Shown: in pieces, positions 26,169 to 35,093 of the stretch
How positions within the stretch are numbered: position 1 is the stretch's first letter
Layout of the letters: the number at the start of each line of letters is the position of its first letter
NCBI RefSeq assembly: GCF_000284295.1
Contig: NC_017093.1
Location: 2,418,001-2,482,000 of the forward strand
DNA: 64,000 nt
Direction of reading: 5' to 3'
From: Actinoplanes missouriensis 431
GTDB lineage: Bacteria; Actinomycetota; Actinomycetes; Mycobacteriales; Micromonosporaceae
The notes under the pieces: model-generated
Seen by the model: only the letters and a program-made list of their open reading frames with translations
Told to the model about the DNA's origin: nothing
The model's database searches: none
Position numbers and translations under genes: made by a program

Positions 26169-27070
26169 GATCCCCTTCGTTTGCGGCTCGGCATCTTCTC
26201 GGGCAGCCGGTGCGCGTCCACGGCCCGGACCGTGAGCTCCAGGGCGTCGGCGGTGCGCTCGTAGGTGCGCTGCGCCACCGCCACGTAGATCAGGTCCAGC
26301 ACCAGGAGTTGCGAGTGCAGGGCGGAGAGCGCGGCCAGCCGGAACGTGGTCTCCAGCACCGACGTGGTGAACACGACGTCGGCGACCTCGGCGAGCGGCG
26401 ACCGGTTGAAGCTGGTCACCGCGACGGTGAGCGCGCCGTGGTCGGCGGCCTCGGCCAGGGTCTCGATCACCTCCCGGGTGCGGCCGGAGTGCGACAACCC
26501 GATCGCGACGTCGCCGGGGAGCAGCAGGGCCGCGTTGGTCAGCGCGGTGTGGCTGTCCTGGCGGTGCCAGACCGGCACCCGGATGCGCTCCAGGCGGAAC
26601 GCCATCTCGCGGGCCGCGGTGCCGCTGCTGCCGAGGCCGAAGATCTCGACGCGCTGGGCGCCGGCGATCGCGGCGGCAGTCGTCTCGAGATCTTCGGTGC
26701 GCACCGAGGCCGCGGTGTTCTGGATGGCCCGGGTGTCGGCCGCGGCGACCACGCTCAGCACCTGGTCGAGCGAGTCTGACGGCGCGATGTCGCCGCTGAT
26801 GTCGGTCTCCCAGCGGGCCTGCTCGGCGCGCCCGGTCTCGGTGGCGACGGCGACCCGCAGGCTCGCATAGCCCTTGAACCCCAGCGTGCGGCTGAACCGG
26901 GTGACCGTCGCCGTCGACGTCCCGGACCGCTCGGCGAGATCCACGATGCTGGCGTGCGCCGCCGTCTCCGGGTCGGCCAGGATCGTCTCGGCGATCCGGC
27001 TCAGCGCCTCCGGCATCTGCGGACCCTCGATGCGCAGCCGTCCGAGCAGCCCGCCGCTCTCACCCGACAT
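26165..27070 (-). CDS. RpiR/MurR family transcriptional regulator
   Basis: A 301-residue repressor: N-terminal HTH (IVDLAERSGTSTATVTRFSR, then LGFKGYASLRVAV) and C-terminal SIS effector domain (RVEIFGLGSSGTAAREMAF, GDVAIGLSHSGRTREVIE) that senses a sugar phosphate. ATG 27070 is chosen over 27091 and 27142 because GAGG lies 9 nt upstream and the earlier starts fall in the operator. It heads the six-gene operon rpiR-sis-ngcE-ngcF-ngcG-GH16 and most likely regulates both this operon and the divergent kinase. Confidence 0.9.
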   Translation of the reverse strand: MSGESGGLLGRLRIEGPQMPEALSRIAETILADPETAAHASIVDLAERSGTSTATVTRFSRTLGFKGYASLRVAVATETGRAEQARWETDISGDIAPSDSLDQVLSVVAAADTRAIQNTAASVRTEDLETTAAAIAGAQRVEIFGLGSSGTAAREMAFRLERIRVPVWHRQDSHTALTNAALLLPGDVAIGLSHSGRTREVIETLAEAADHGALTVAVTSFNRSPLAEVADVVFTTSVLETTFRLAALSALHSQLLVLDLIYVAVAQRTYERTADALELTVRAVDAHRLPEKMPSRKRRGS

Positions 27071-27084
27071 GTGTGTGGACCTCA

Positions 27085-27113
27085 TTTTCATCAGTTGCTG
27101 TTGCTGATGAAAA
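27085..27113. promoter_or_regulatory. Perfect inverted repeat, likely RpiR operator
   Basis: TTTTCATCAG (27085-27094) and its exact complement CTGATGAAAA (27104-27113) flank the spacer TTGCTGTTG. It lies in the divergent promoter region between rpiR and the sugar kinase, the only AT-rich patch there. Perfect 10-bp arms in such a place are the expected operator form. Confidence 0.75.
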
Positions 27114-27168
27114 TTACGACCGTCGACATGTCTAGTCAACAATGAATTTCCGTGTTTCGATCCGTGGC

Positions 27169-28080
27169 ATGGATCTCGTTGTGGGCGTCGACGCCGGCGG
27201 CACCGCGTCCCGTGCGGTCGTCGCCACCCTGTCCGGCCGGGTGATCGGCCGCGGCCGGGCCGGCCCCGGCAACCCGGTCTCGGCCGGCCCGGACGCGGTC
27301 CCGGCGATCGCGGCGGCGATCCGGGAGGCGCTGACCGGAGTGGACCCGGGCGCGGTCACCGCCGGCGTGCTCGGCCTGGCCGGCACGTCCGCCTGCGCCG
27401 ATCCGGCGTTCACCACGGCCCTCGACCGGGCCTGGGCGGCGGCCGGGCTGACCGGACCGTGGCGGGTGGTGGGCGACGCGGTCACCGCGTTCGCGGCCGG
27501 CACCGACGCGCCTTCCGGTGCGGTGCTGATCGCCGGGACGGGAGCGGTCGCGGCCGAAATTCAAGATCATTCTTGTGTACGGGTGACCGACGGTCTCGGC
27601 TGGCTCCTCGGTGACCTGGGCTCGGGGCACTGGCTCGGTCTGGCCGCCCTGCGCGCCGCCGTCCGCTCCTGGTCATCGGAGTTCGCCGTCGCGGTGGCCG
27701 CGGCGACCGGCGTCCCCGACCGGGACCGGCTGATCCACTGGGCGCAGCGCCTGCCGCACGCCGAGATCGCCGGGCTGGCCCCGCTGGTCTGCGCCTGGGC
27801 CCGCGCGGCCGACCCGCACGCGGTCTCCATCGTGGACGAGGCGGTGGGTCATCTGGTCACGACGCTCGGCGAGCTGGGCCCGGCCGGTCCGGTGGTGCTG
27901 GCCGGAAGCCTGCTGACCAACGACACCCCGGTCCGGGGCGGCGTGCTGGGGGCGTTGCGGTCCCGCGGGGTGGCCGCCCTGACCAGCCGTGATCCGGCCG
28001 CGGCGGCGGCCTGGCTGGCGATGGCGGCCCGGTCGCCGGACGCACACGCCGCCCTGCTGGGTCTTCATTCGCGTGCGTAA
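27169..28080 (+). CDS. BadF/BadG-type N-acetylglucosamine kinase-like protein
   Basis: A 303-residue ASKHA-fold kinase. The phosphate-1 loop is GVDAGGTASRAVVA, the phosphate-2 region AVLIAGTGAVAAE and the adenosine region VVLAGSLLTND. LGWLLGDLGSGHWLG is typical of GlcNAc kinases of the BadF/BadG/BcrA/BcrD group. ATG 27169 is preferred because the conserved strand starts there; ATG 27142 is an in-frame alternative. Divergent from the amino-sugar operon, it would phosphorylate the imported GlcNAc-type sugar and feed the SIS protein. Confidence 0.85.
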   Translation: MDLVVGVDAGGTASRAVVATLSGRVIGRGRAGPGNPVSAGPDAVPAIAAAIREALTGVDPGAVTAGVLGLAGTSACADPAFTTALDRAWAAAGLTGPWRVVGDAVTAFAAGTDAPSGAVLIAGTGAVAAEIQDHSCVRVTDGLGWLLGDLGSGHWLGLAALRAAVRSWSSEFAVAVAAATGVPDRDRLIHWAQRLPHAEIAGLAPLVCAWARAADPHAVSIVDEAVGHLVTTLGELGPAGPVVLAGSLLTNDTPVRGGVLGALRSRGVAALTSRDPAAAAAWLAMAARSPDAHAALLGLHSRA

Positions 28081-28161
28081 CGCGTCCGGGGCGTCCGGCG
28101 GCGATTACCATCGATGGAGCGCGGGTCCTCCGCCGGACATTCGGGGATGAGGAAGGCCTTG

Positions 28162-29025
28162 GTGACTCGGTTTGAGGTGGGTGTCGGCGACCGGGTTCTC
28201 GCAGTCCAGGTGGCCGGCGCCGGGGACGGGCGGCCGGTCTTCCTGCTGCACGGCACGCCCGGCTCGGGCTCCGGTCCGCGCCCCCGCAGCAGCGTGCTCT
28301 ACCGGCAGGGCATCCGGCTGATCAGTTACGACCGCCCGGGTTACGGCGGATCCACCCGCCTGCCGAACCGGCGGGTCGTCGACGCCGCCTCCGACGTCCG
28401 GGCGATCGCCGACGGGCTGGATCTGAAACGGTTCGCCGTGGTCGGCCGCTCCGGTGGCGGCCCGCACGCGCTGGCCTGCGCCGCCGTGCTGCCGCACCGG
28501 GTCGAGCGGGCCGCCGTGCTGGTCGGGCTGGCGCCGTGGGACGCCGCCGACCTGAACTGGTACGAGGGGATGGCCGACGAGAACGCCAGCAAACACGTGG
28601 CCGCCGACCGCGGCACCGCCGAGGCCATGCACGAGCTGCGGGCGCTGGCCGAGCAGACCGCCGCCGACCCGAAGAGTCTCATCGAGGCGCTGCGGACCCA
28701 GATGTCCGGGCCGGACCTGCGGTTCATGCAGAGCGTGCACTACCGCCGCCTGCTGACCAAGAGCTACGCGGACGCGCTGCGCGACGGGCCGTACGGCTGG
28801 CTCGACGACATCCTGGCGTTCCGCCGGGACTGGGGTTTCGCGCTCGACACCATCGTGCCGCCGGTCCGGTTGTGGCACGGCGCGCACGACACGTTCTCGC
28901 CGGCCAGCCACAGCCGGTGGCTGGCCCAGCGGATCCCTCGATCCGAGGTGCACGTTCAGCACGACGCGGCTCACTTCGGCGCCATGGAGGTGCTGCCCCG
29001 GATCCTCAAGTGGCTGGCGGCCTGA
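28162..29025 (+). CDS. Alpha/beta hydrolase
   Basis: A 287-residue cytoplasmic hydrolase. The oxyanion strand is VFLLHGTPGSGSG; the nucleophile elbow is VVGRSGGGPHAL (G-R-S-G-G); the acid lies in LWHGAHDTFSP and the catalytic His in VQHDAAHFG. GTG 28162 is chosen because AGGAAGG is 5-6 nt upstream; ATG 28147 and 28114 are in-frame alternatives. Substrate unknown. It overlaps the converging membrane protein gene by 20 nt. Confidence 0.82.
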   Translation: MTRFEVGVGDRVLAVQVAGAGDGRPVFLLHGTPGSGSGPRPRSSVLYRQGIRLISYDRPGYGGSTRLPNRRVVDAASDVRAIADGLDLKRFAVVGRSGGGPHALACAAVLPHRVERAAVLVGLAPWDAADLNWYEGMADENASKHVAADRGTAEAMHELRALAEQTAADPKSLIEALRTQMSGPDLRFMQSVHYRRLLTKSYADALRDGPYGWLDDILAFRRDWGFALDTIVPPVRLWHGAHDTFSPASHSRWLAQRIPRSEVHVQHDAAHFGAMEVLPRILKWLAA

Positions 29026-29872
29026 CGCCGTTCACCCACGGGTCGGTGCGCCCGGGCGGCAGCGGCCCGGCCGACCCGGCGAACGCCTCCAGTTCACGGC
29101 AGAGTTGCAGCAGGTGGTCGACGCTGTGCAGGTGGACGATGGCGACCTCGCGCAGGCGGGCCACCCGGTTCGGGTTGGGCACACCCCGGCCCAGCTCCTG
29201 GTGCCCGGTGGTCATGATCTGCCGCTGGTGCCGGAGGGCGGACTCCAGCTCGTTCCAGATCCGCTCGAACCGGGCCGACTCGGTGGTCGGCTCGCCGTTG
29301 CGGACCCGCTCGCTGAGCAGCGTGCGCAGATGGTTGCCTTCGATCCGCAGCGGCGTCACCACCCGCTCGTAGAACAACCACTGGTGACTGTCCATCAGCG
29401 CCTGCAGCAGCTTGGCCGACTTCTGGGCCTGCTCCGGGTCGAGGAGCCGGCCGTTCACCACCTTGGCCGCCTCCACGAACGTGTTCGTCGACGCGCTCAC
29501 CTCCTCGACCAGCTCCTCGACGTACTCGCTGGTGATCCGGACCGACTCGGTGAGCTGTTTCAGCGCGGCGTCGTACCGGGCGTCCAGCCGGGTCCGCTCC
29601 AGCTCCTTGACCTGGTAATCGGTCAGCCTCGTAATGATCACCAGGGCGAGCGGCAGCGCGAACAGCCCACAGGTCAGCTCGGCCAGGATGTTCGTGACGA
29701 ACTGCAGGCCGCCCCACCGGTCCTGGATGTCCGCGATGATCGCCAGGATCACCGCGAGCAGGCCGAGACCCCACAGCCAGTACGCGAACCGGCGCAGTAC
29801 CGGCGGCGCGGTCCGCCAGGCCGAGGAGATCAGGGAAGGGATGGTGCTCTCGGGGTTCTCCCGGTTCCGCAT
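29006..29872 (-). CDS. Two-helix membrane protein at the end of the FxS locus
   Basis: A 288-residue protein, family not recognised. Two membrane helices lie near the N-terminus (YWLWGLGLLAVILAIIADI and LAELTCGLFALPLALVIITR). A long, charged, largely helical cytoplasmic part follows (YVEELVEEVSASTNTFVEAA, LLQALMDSHQWLFYERVV, ESALRHQRQIMTTGHQELGR). It begins 12 nt after the FxsT stop and is on the same strand, so it is most likely cotranscribed with fxsC-fxsT. It could be a membrane partner or an output component of that system; this is inference. Confidence 0.7.
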   Translation of the reverse strand: MRNRENPESTIPSLISSAWRTAPPVLRRFAYWLWGLGLLAVILAIIADIQDRWGGLQFVTNILAELTCGLFALPLALVIITRLTDYQVKELERTRLDARYDAALKQLTESVRITSEYVEELVEEVSASTNTFVEAAKVVNGRLLDPEQAQKSAKLLQALMDSHQWLFYERVVTPLRIEGNHLRTLLSERVRNGEPTTESARFERIWNELESALRHQRQIMTTGHQELGRGVPNPNRVARLREVAIVHLHSVDHLLQLCRELEAFAGSAGPLPPGRTDPWVNGVRPPAT

Positions 29873-29884
29873 GGGCGCCCGTTC

Positions 29885-32800
29885 CTAGAACTGGTGTGGG
29901 TCGATGATCCGGTACAGGTAGCGGCGCCGGTCCAGGCCACTGACGATCGGATGGACCGCGCCGAGCCGGAGGACCACCCGCTCGCGCAGCGCGGCCAGCC
30001 GCTCGTCGGCCGACTCCAGGTCGAGCGCCTCCTCGACCAGGGCGAGGTTCGCCTCGTGCCGGAACGTGTTGGGGTGGTCCGGTCCGAACACGTTGCGGAT
30101 GTCGGCGGCGATCGACAGCAGCATCTCGCGTGCCGCCTCCGGCCCGGCGCCACCCTCGGACGGCTCGGCCTCGCAGATCGCCAGGTTCATCTGCGCGGAC
30201 AGCGTGTACGGATGATCCGGTCGCAGCACCTCGATCAGTTCCGGCACCGTCGGCCGGATCCACGCCCGGGCCTTCTCCAGGTCACCGAGCCGGCGTTCGG
30301 CGATGGCCAGGTCGTTGCGGCAGACCAGGGTGTACGGGTGCCGGTCGCCGAGTTTGCGCGTCCAGAAGTTGTGGATCTCCAGGAGCTCGGCCACCGCCTT
30401 GTCGCCCTCGTTCGCGCTGTGCAGGGTCAGCGCGCGGCTGAACCGGCAGCTGACCGTCTCCGGGTTCTCGTCGCCGAACAGCAGCAGGAGCCGGTCGTAC
30501 GCCTCGTTGTGCAGTTGCAGCGCCTCCGGGATCCGCCCGATGCTGCGCAGCGAGACCGCGTAGTTGGACTTGGTGGTGAGCGACGACCGGGAGTCCGGGC
30601 CGCGGGTCTCCACCAGATCGTCGAGGGTCTGCTTGAGCAGGGCCGCTGACCGCTCGAAGTCGCCGGCGTCGCGCCAGTCCCGGGCCAGGCAGGCGGCCGT
30701 GCCGAGGGTCCAGAGGTTGGTCTCGCCGTTGACCTCCCGGCGCCGCAGCCACGCCTCCTCGTCGTGCTGCCCGGCCAGCTTGAACCGGCCCATCAGCCGG
30801 TACGAGACGGCCAGGTTGTTCTGCGCGGCCAGGGTGCGGGGGAAGTTGTCGCCGTACTGGTCCTGCCAGGACCGGTACGTGTCGATGTCGATGTCCAGGG
30901 CCTCCGGGTACCGGCCCAGACCGCGCAGGTCGGCCGCGTAGCTGCCCCGGGTCATCAGGGTGTGCGGGTGGCTCGGGCCGAGCAGGCGCTCCTGCTCGGC
31001 CAGCACCTGCTCGTCGACCTCCAGCGAGGCCTGGAACTCGCCCAGGTCGCGGAGCAGGTTGGCCAGGTTGAACCGCAGCTGGAGCAACTGCTGGCGCAGC
31101 ACGTCCGCCTGCTCCGGGTCGGTCGTCCGCTCGAGCTGCTCCTCCCAGATCCGGGCCACCCGCTCGGCCCGGTTGCGGCCGGTGACCAGGTCGGCCTGCA
31201 CGTAGTAGTACCGGATGCGGTCGATCATCAGCTGGCGGACGGCCTCGTCGGTGCTGTTCACCGCGTCGGACGCGTCCAGGTGCGGCCAGATCATCCGGAA
31301 CCGGGGCCAGTGCTCGGCGTCCTCGACCTCGCCCTCGGGCCGGGCCTTGGCCAGCACCTGGTGCACCTGGCGCCGGGCCTCGGCCCGCTCCTGTTCGGTC
31401 ATCCGGTCCCGGACCGCGTCCTGCACCACCTGGTGGATCAGGATCTGGCCGCTGCGGTCGCTGCTGCCCGGCGAGCTGGGCCGCTGGTCCAGCCGTAGCA
31501 GCGCCAGCCGGTTGATCTGCTGGACCAGCGCGCCGCGCAGCATCCGCTCGGAGACGGCCGGGTTGTGCGGCTTCAGGAACTCCGCCATCTGGTCGCTGTA
31601 GACCAGGTCGAGCGATATCTCCGGGGCCAGCACGCTGCACAGCTGGAAGAGCCGGTACGCGGCCCGGTCCCGCTCGCGCAGCCGGTTCAGCGACAGGTCC
31701 CAGGTCCGGGCGATCGGCCGCCCGGTCGTGTCGACCAGCGCGGCGCTCGGGCCCTCGGCCTGGATCTGCTCGAGGTACTGCTCGACCGGGGTGTTCGACT
31801 CGTCGAGCAGCGCGGCGGCCGCGGCGATCGCGATCGGCAGGTCGTCGAGCTGCTCCGCGACCAGCCCGGCGTCGTGCTCCTCGATGCCCCGGACCCGCTG
31901 CATCAGGTGGTCGATGCTCTCGGCCCGGGTGAACACGTCGACCTGCACCGGCTGGGTCTGGTCGCCCCAGGACATGTTCCGCGACGTGATCAGGACATGC
32001 GCGGAACCGTGCGGCAGGTACTCGACGATCGCGTCCGGCTCCTCCGCGTTGTCCAGGATCAGCAGGTACCGCCGCTTGTCCCGGCCGAGTTCCTGCACCA
32101 CCGCCCGGGCGAACTCCCGGCCGGACTGCTCGGACTGCAGGCGCATCCGCCCGCCGAGCTCGCGCAGGGCGTTCTGCAGGTTCTCCTCGCTGTCCGCCTT
32201 CAGCCACGCCACCACGTCGTACGCGGTGCGGTAGCGGTGGGCGTACTCCAGCGCCATCTGCGTCTTGCCGACGCCTCCCATGCCCTGCAGAGCGACCGCC
32301 TGGGTGCCGTACAGCACCACCGCCGCCCCGGAGCGCAGCCGCCCGCGCAGGTCCCGCAGCCCGGCCTCGCGGCCGGTGAAGCGGGCGTTGCGGGCCGGCA
32401 GGTTGACCACCAGATCCGGTTCCTCGCCGGGGTACCGTGGCGCACCGGCCAGCACCACGTCGAGGTCGCCGGCGGGCCGGCCGATGAGCTTGAGAATCTC
32501 CTCGGCCGCGGCCGCGCCGTCCAGCCCGGCGATGAAGGCCGAGCTGGTGTTGGGGATGCTCCGCCACGGCGTGATGTCGGCCGTGTAGACGGCCCGCAGG
32601 CCCGGGTCCGGGGTGAACGCGCCCGGCGTGCCGGTGAAGTAATCGGTGCCCTCGGCCCGGGAGATGATCTTCAGATGCTGGGCGTCGGGCATCTGGTCCT
32701 TCTCGCCGGTCTCCCCGGCGGCGTGCACCACCCGCAGCCCGGCCGCGCGCAGCAGGTGCTCCACCCACTCCAGCCACACCTGGTCGAGGCCGGACCCGGA

Positions 32801-33880
32801 GAGCAGCACGGCGTCGGCCTCGGAGAACGGCTTGCGCTCGAACCGGGTGACGACCTGCTGGCGGAGGACCGGGTTCAGCGGCGGCAGCGCCTTGACCAGG
32901 CCCTCGGTGATGTGCGAGGCCAGGGCCTCGTACGCGCTGAGCAGCGTCCCGTTGGCGCCGGGCGCGTCGCCGAACGTCGCCAGCGTCTCCTCGTACGCGT
33001 AATACGCCTGGTACGGCACCTCGACGCCGTGCCAGTACGCCCGCCGGCGCGCCTCGTCGAGGCCGCGCGGCAGGTCGGCGAACTCCCGCATCGCGACCGT
33101 CCGCCCGGTCTCGGCCTTGCGCTTCTCGGCCGGGTCGACCCGCATCGGCACCGGCAGCACCCGGATGTCACGGGGGCTGTCGAGCTGCCGGGCCATCCGG
33201 GCCGCGCCCTCGATGCCCTGGTCGCTGAAGGTGAAGCAGTCGACCAGCACGTCCGGCAGCTGGCCGGTGCAGATGCCGGCGATGTCGCTGTGCCCGGTCC
33301 GGCTGTCGATCAGGGTGAAGTCGTACCGGTCCTTCATGTCGGCGCGCATCGCGTCGAAGAACTGGCCGCCGCCCCGCTCCTCGTAGAACTCGTCCCACTT
33401 GATCTGGCTGAGCCCGCCGTCGTAGTTCGGGTTCTGCTGGCCGGCGGAGAGGAAGTCCAGGGTGCCGCCGGCCGGGAAGTGGCTCCAGTCCAGCGAGAAG
33501 GAGTGCTGCTGGACGCTGGCGTACCCGGGGAGCCGGGCCGGGTCCCAGTGCTCCTCGGACGACTCCCACTCGTACCGGTTGATCATGTCGACCACACCGC
33601 CGGTGCTGGCCAGGAACCGCGGGCCCATGAACGGCGCGAAGTACCGGTGCAGGCCCGGCGACTCCAGGTCCCAGTCGACGGCGAGGACCCGGTACCCGTT
33701 CGCGGCCAGGATCCAGGCGACGTTGGCGAGGGCCATGGTCCGGCCGGTGCCACCCTTGTACGAGTAGAACGTGATGACCTGTCCGTTACGCCCTCGGGAG
33801 GTGCCGGCACCTCCGCCGCGCTGTGGCGCCGACGCCTCGGTGGCGGCTGAGCCGGCTGATCCGCTCGCAAGCTCGCTCAT
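29885..33880 (-). CDS. fxsT: FxSxx-COOH system TPR protein FxsT (ParA-TIR-NB-ARC-TPR)
   Basis: A 1331-residue multidomain protein. Residues about 35-320: ParA/MinD-like ATPase with deviant Walker A KGGTGRT (42-48) and VLAVDWDLESPGLH. Residues about 340-460: a TIR-like fold (LLSGSGLDQVWLEWVEHLLR, LKIISRAEGTD, AFIAGLDGAAAAEEILKLIG). Residues about 500-800: NB-ARC ATPase with P-loop GMGGVGKT (about 531-538), Walker B YLLILDNAEEP and HVLITSRN. The C-terminal 450 residues are TPR repeats (ARTLAAQNNLAVSYRLMGRF-type). ATG 33880 is preferred over 33895 because it gives an ATGA overlap with fxsC. The role in the peptide system is not established; the architecture resembles STAND signalling proteins. 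Confidence 0.9.
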   Translation of the reverse strand: MSELASGSAGSAATEASAPQRGGGAGTSRGRNGQVITFYSYKGGTGRTMALANVAWILAANGYRVLAVDWDLESPGLHRYFAPFMGPRFLASTGGVVDMINRYEWESSEEHWDPARLPGYASVQQHSFSLDWSHFPAGGTLDFLSAGQQNPNYDGGLSQIKWDEFYEERGGGQFFDAMRADMKDRYDFTLIDSRTGHSDIAGICTGQLPDVLVDCFTFSDQGIEGAARMARQLDSPRDIRVLPVPMRVDPAEKRKAETGRTVAMREFADLPRGLDEARRRAYWHGVEVPYQAYYAYEETLATFGDAPGANGTLLSAYEALASHITEGLVKALPPLNPVLRQQVVTRFERKPFSEADAVLLSGSGLDQVWLEWVEHLLRAAGLRVVHAAGETGEKDQMPDAQHLKIISRAEGTDYFTGTPGAFTPDPGLRAVYTADITPWRSIPNTSSAFIAGLDGAAAAEEILKLIGRPAGDLDVVLAGAPRYPGEEPDLVVNLPARNARFTGREAGLRDLRGRLRSGAAVVLYGTQAVALQGMGGVGKTQMALEYAHRYRTAYDVVAWLKADSEENLQNALRELGGRMRLQSEQSGREFARAVVQELGRDKRRYLLILDNAEEPDAIVEYLPHGSAHVLITSRNMSWGDQTQPVQVDVFTRAESIDHLMQRVRGIEEHDAGLVAEQLDDLPIAIAAAAALLDESNTPVEQYLEQIQAEGPSAALVDTTGRPIARTWDLSLNRLRERDRAAYRLFQLCSVLAPEISLDLVYSDQMAEFLKPHNPAVSERMLRGALVQQINRLALLRLDQRPSSPGSSDRSGQILIHQVVQDAVRDRMTEQERAEARRQVHQVLAKARPEGEVEDAEHWPRFRMIWPHLDASDAVNSTDEAVRQLMIDRIRYYYVQADLVTGRNRAERVARIWEEQLERTTDPEQADVLRQQLLQLRFNLANLLRDLGEFQASLEVDEQVLAEQERLLGPSHPHTLMTRGSYAADLRGLGRYPEALDIDIDTYRSWQDQYGDNFPRTLAAQNNLAVSYRLMGRFKLAGQHDEEAWLRRREVNGETNLWTLGTAACLARDWRDAGDFERSAALLKQTLDDLVETRGPDSRSSLTTKSNYAVSLRSIGRIPEALQLHNEAYDRLLLLFGDENPETVSCRFSRALTLHSANEGDKAVAELLEIHNFWTRKLGDRHPYTLVCRNDLAIAERRLGDLEKARAWIRPTVPELIEVLRPDHPYTLSAQMNLAICEAEPSEGGAGPEAAREMLLSIAADIRNVFGPDHPNTFRHEANLALVEEALDLESADERLAALRERVVLRLGAVHPIVSGLDRRRYLYRIIDPHQF

Positions 33881-34929
33881 GGCAAGTCCCCCCATGGTCC
33901 TCTCGAACGCCTGCTGCGAAGGAAGTTCCGGCGGGCCTTGATGACCGCCTCGTCGATGGCCCGCTGGAACTCCCGGGCATCCCGGGCGATCTGCACACCG
34001 TTGCGCGTCATCGCCCGCGCCTGGGCGACCAGCTCGTGCGACCGGTCGTCGCCGTCCGGCCGGATCACCATCACCATCACCACCGTCATCCAGGACGGCA
34101 TGTCCCGCAGCATCCCCTCGGCGATCAGCCGGGACGGCGGGTCGTCGAGCACCGCCGCGTCGAGCAGCAGCACGCCCGCGGTGTCGTGGAACCCGTTGAC
34201 CGATCCGGGCGCGGCCGGGCCGAGCACGATCTCGGGCAGCAGCGACAGCCGCTGGGCGGCGTCCCGGGCCCGGTCGGTCACCCAGCCGACGTCGGTGCCG
34301 AACGGCGACCAGTCGACCCCGCGCCCGCGCGGCCGGACCACGGTGATCTGGAACCGCGCGGCCGGCGACCGCCGGGCCGGCATCGGCAGCTCCGGCCGGG
34401 TCCGCAGCCAGGGCGGCACCTGGTCCGGGTTCTCGGCCGCGGTCACCAGCCGGTCCGCGAGTTCCTCGATGAGCTGCCGCAACTCTTCGGTGTACGCGCT
34501 GAGCCGGCAGATCGCGACCATCCCGTAGTCGCCGTACTCCTGGACCGCCGTGCCCAGCGAGGTGGCCTGGGCGAGGCCGTTCACCCGGCGGGCCGGCAGG
34601 TGCGGTTCCCAGAGCACCGGGTGCACGAACGGCATGGTGGCCGGGTCGCCGGGCTGGTACAGCCGGTCACCGAAGTCGGGCGGCGGCTCGTGCAGGAACT
34701 CGCGGCTGTAGAGCGGGACGAGGACGCGTACCGACGGGATGCCGGCTTCCAGCGCCCACCGGGCGTCGCCGGCGGTGGGGTAGTAGAGGGATCCGCGGCG
34801 CAGGCCGTGCGGTGGGTCGGCGCGGCGCCGCACCTCCAGGTCGAGCTGGTGGTAGAAGCCTTCGACCCACTGGTTGGGTATCGACGTGCGCGCATGGATC
34901 AGCGCGAAGTAGTAGTCAGGCGCTGACAA
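33877..34929 (-). CDS. fxsC: TIR-like protein FxsC
   Basis: A 350-residue cytoplasmic protein of the FxsC family found with FxSxx-COOH peptides. Its first 120 residues have TIR-like order: DYYFALIHARTSIPNQWVEG, then a WALEAGIPSVRVLVPLYSRE strand-helix with the REF motif where TIR domains have a conserved Tyr. The second half (FQITVVRPRGRGVDWSPFG, VMVMVIRPDGDD) is alpha/beta of unknown fold. A catalytic Glu as in TIR NADases is not obvious. It is the first gene of the fxsC-fxsT-membrane protein unit, 164 nt from the next gene, and its stop overlaps the fxsT start. Confidence 0.85.
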   Translation of the reverse strand: MSAPDYYFALIHARTSIPNQWVEGFYHQLDLEVRRRADPPHGLRRGSLYYPTAGDARWALEAGIPSVRVLVPLYSREFLHEPPPDFGDRLYQPGDPATMPFVHPVLWEPHLPARRVNGLAQATSLGTAVQEYGDYGMVAICRLSAYTEELRQLIEELADRLVTAAENPDQVPPWLRTRPELPMPARRSPAARFQITVVRPRGRGVDWSPFGTDVGWVTDRARDAAQRLSLLPEIVLGPAAPGSVNGFHDTAGVLLLDAAVLDDPPSRLIAEGMLRDMPSWMTVVMVMVIRPDGDDRSHELVAQARAMTRNGVQIARDAREFQRAIDEAVIKARRNFLRSRRSRGPWGDLP

Positions 34930-35093
34930 CGGTCGAGACCCGGTCAGGTGCCCGGAGGGCGGGCGGGGTTCTCTCAGCGCGCAACGTCTGCTCCGATCCC
35001 TGATCTCGTCACGATCCGGAGTTCAGCGTAATGCTCCGATTCCACTGTGTCACCGACGCGTGTCGATATCGGAAATGGCGAGATAAAGACGGA
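34930..35093 (-). promoter_or_regulatory. Probable promoter region of fxsC-fxsT
   Basis: A 164-bp gap between two same-strand FxS gene groups, locally less GC-rich (for example TCGATATCGGAAATGGCGAG on the plus strand). No hairpin terminator or clear operator was seen. A second promoter for fxsC is plausible, though readthrough from aac cannot be excluded. Confidence 0.35.

Noticed and set aside
27071..27168. DasR-type operator in the GlcNAc locus
   Set aside because: No sequence resembling the ACTGGTCTAGACCAGT-type site was seen; the perfect 27085-27113 repeat is of another form.
31565..33850. A long plus-strand frame opposite fxsT
   Set aside because: Antisense of FxsT, which has clear P-loops and TPRs; GC-rich third positions create open antisense frames.
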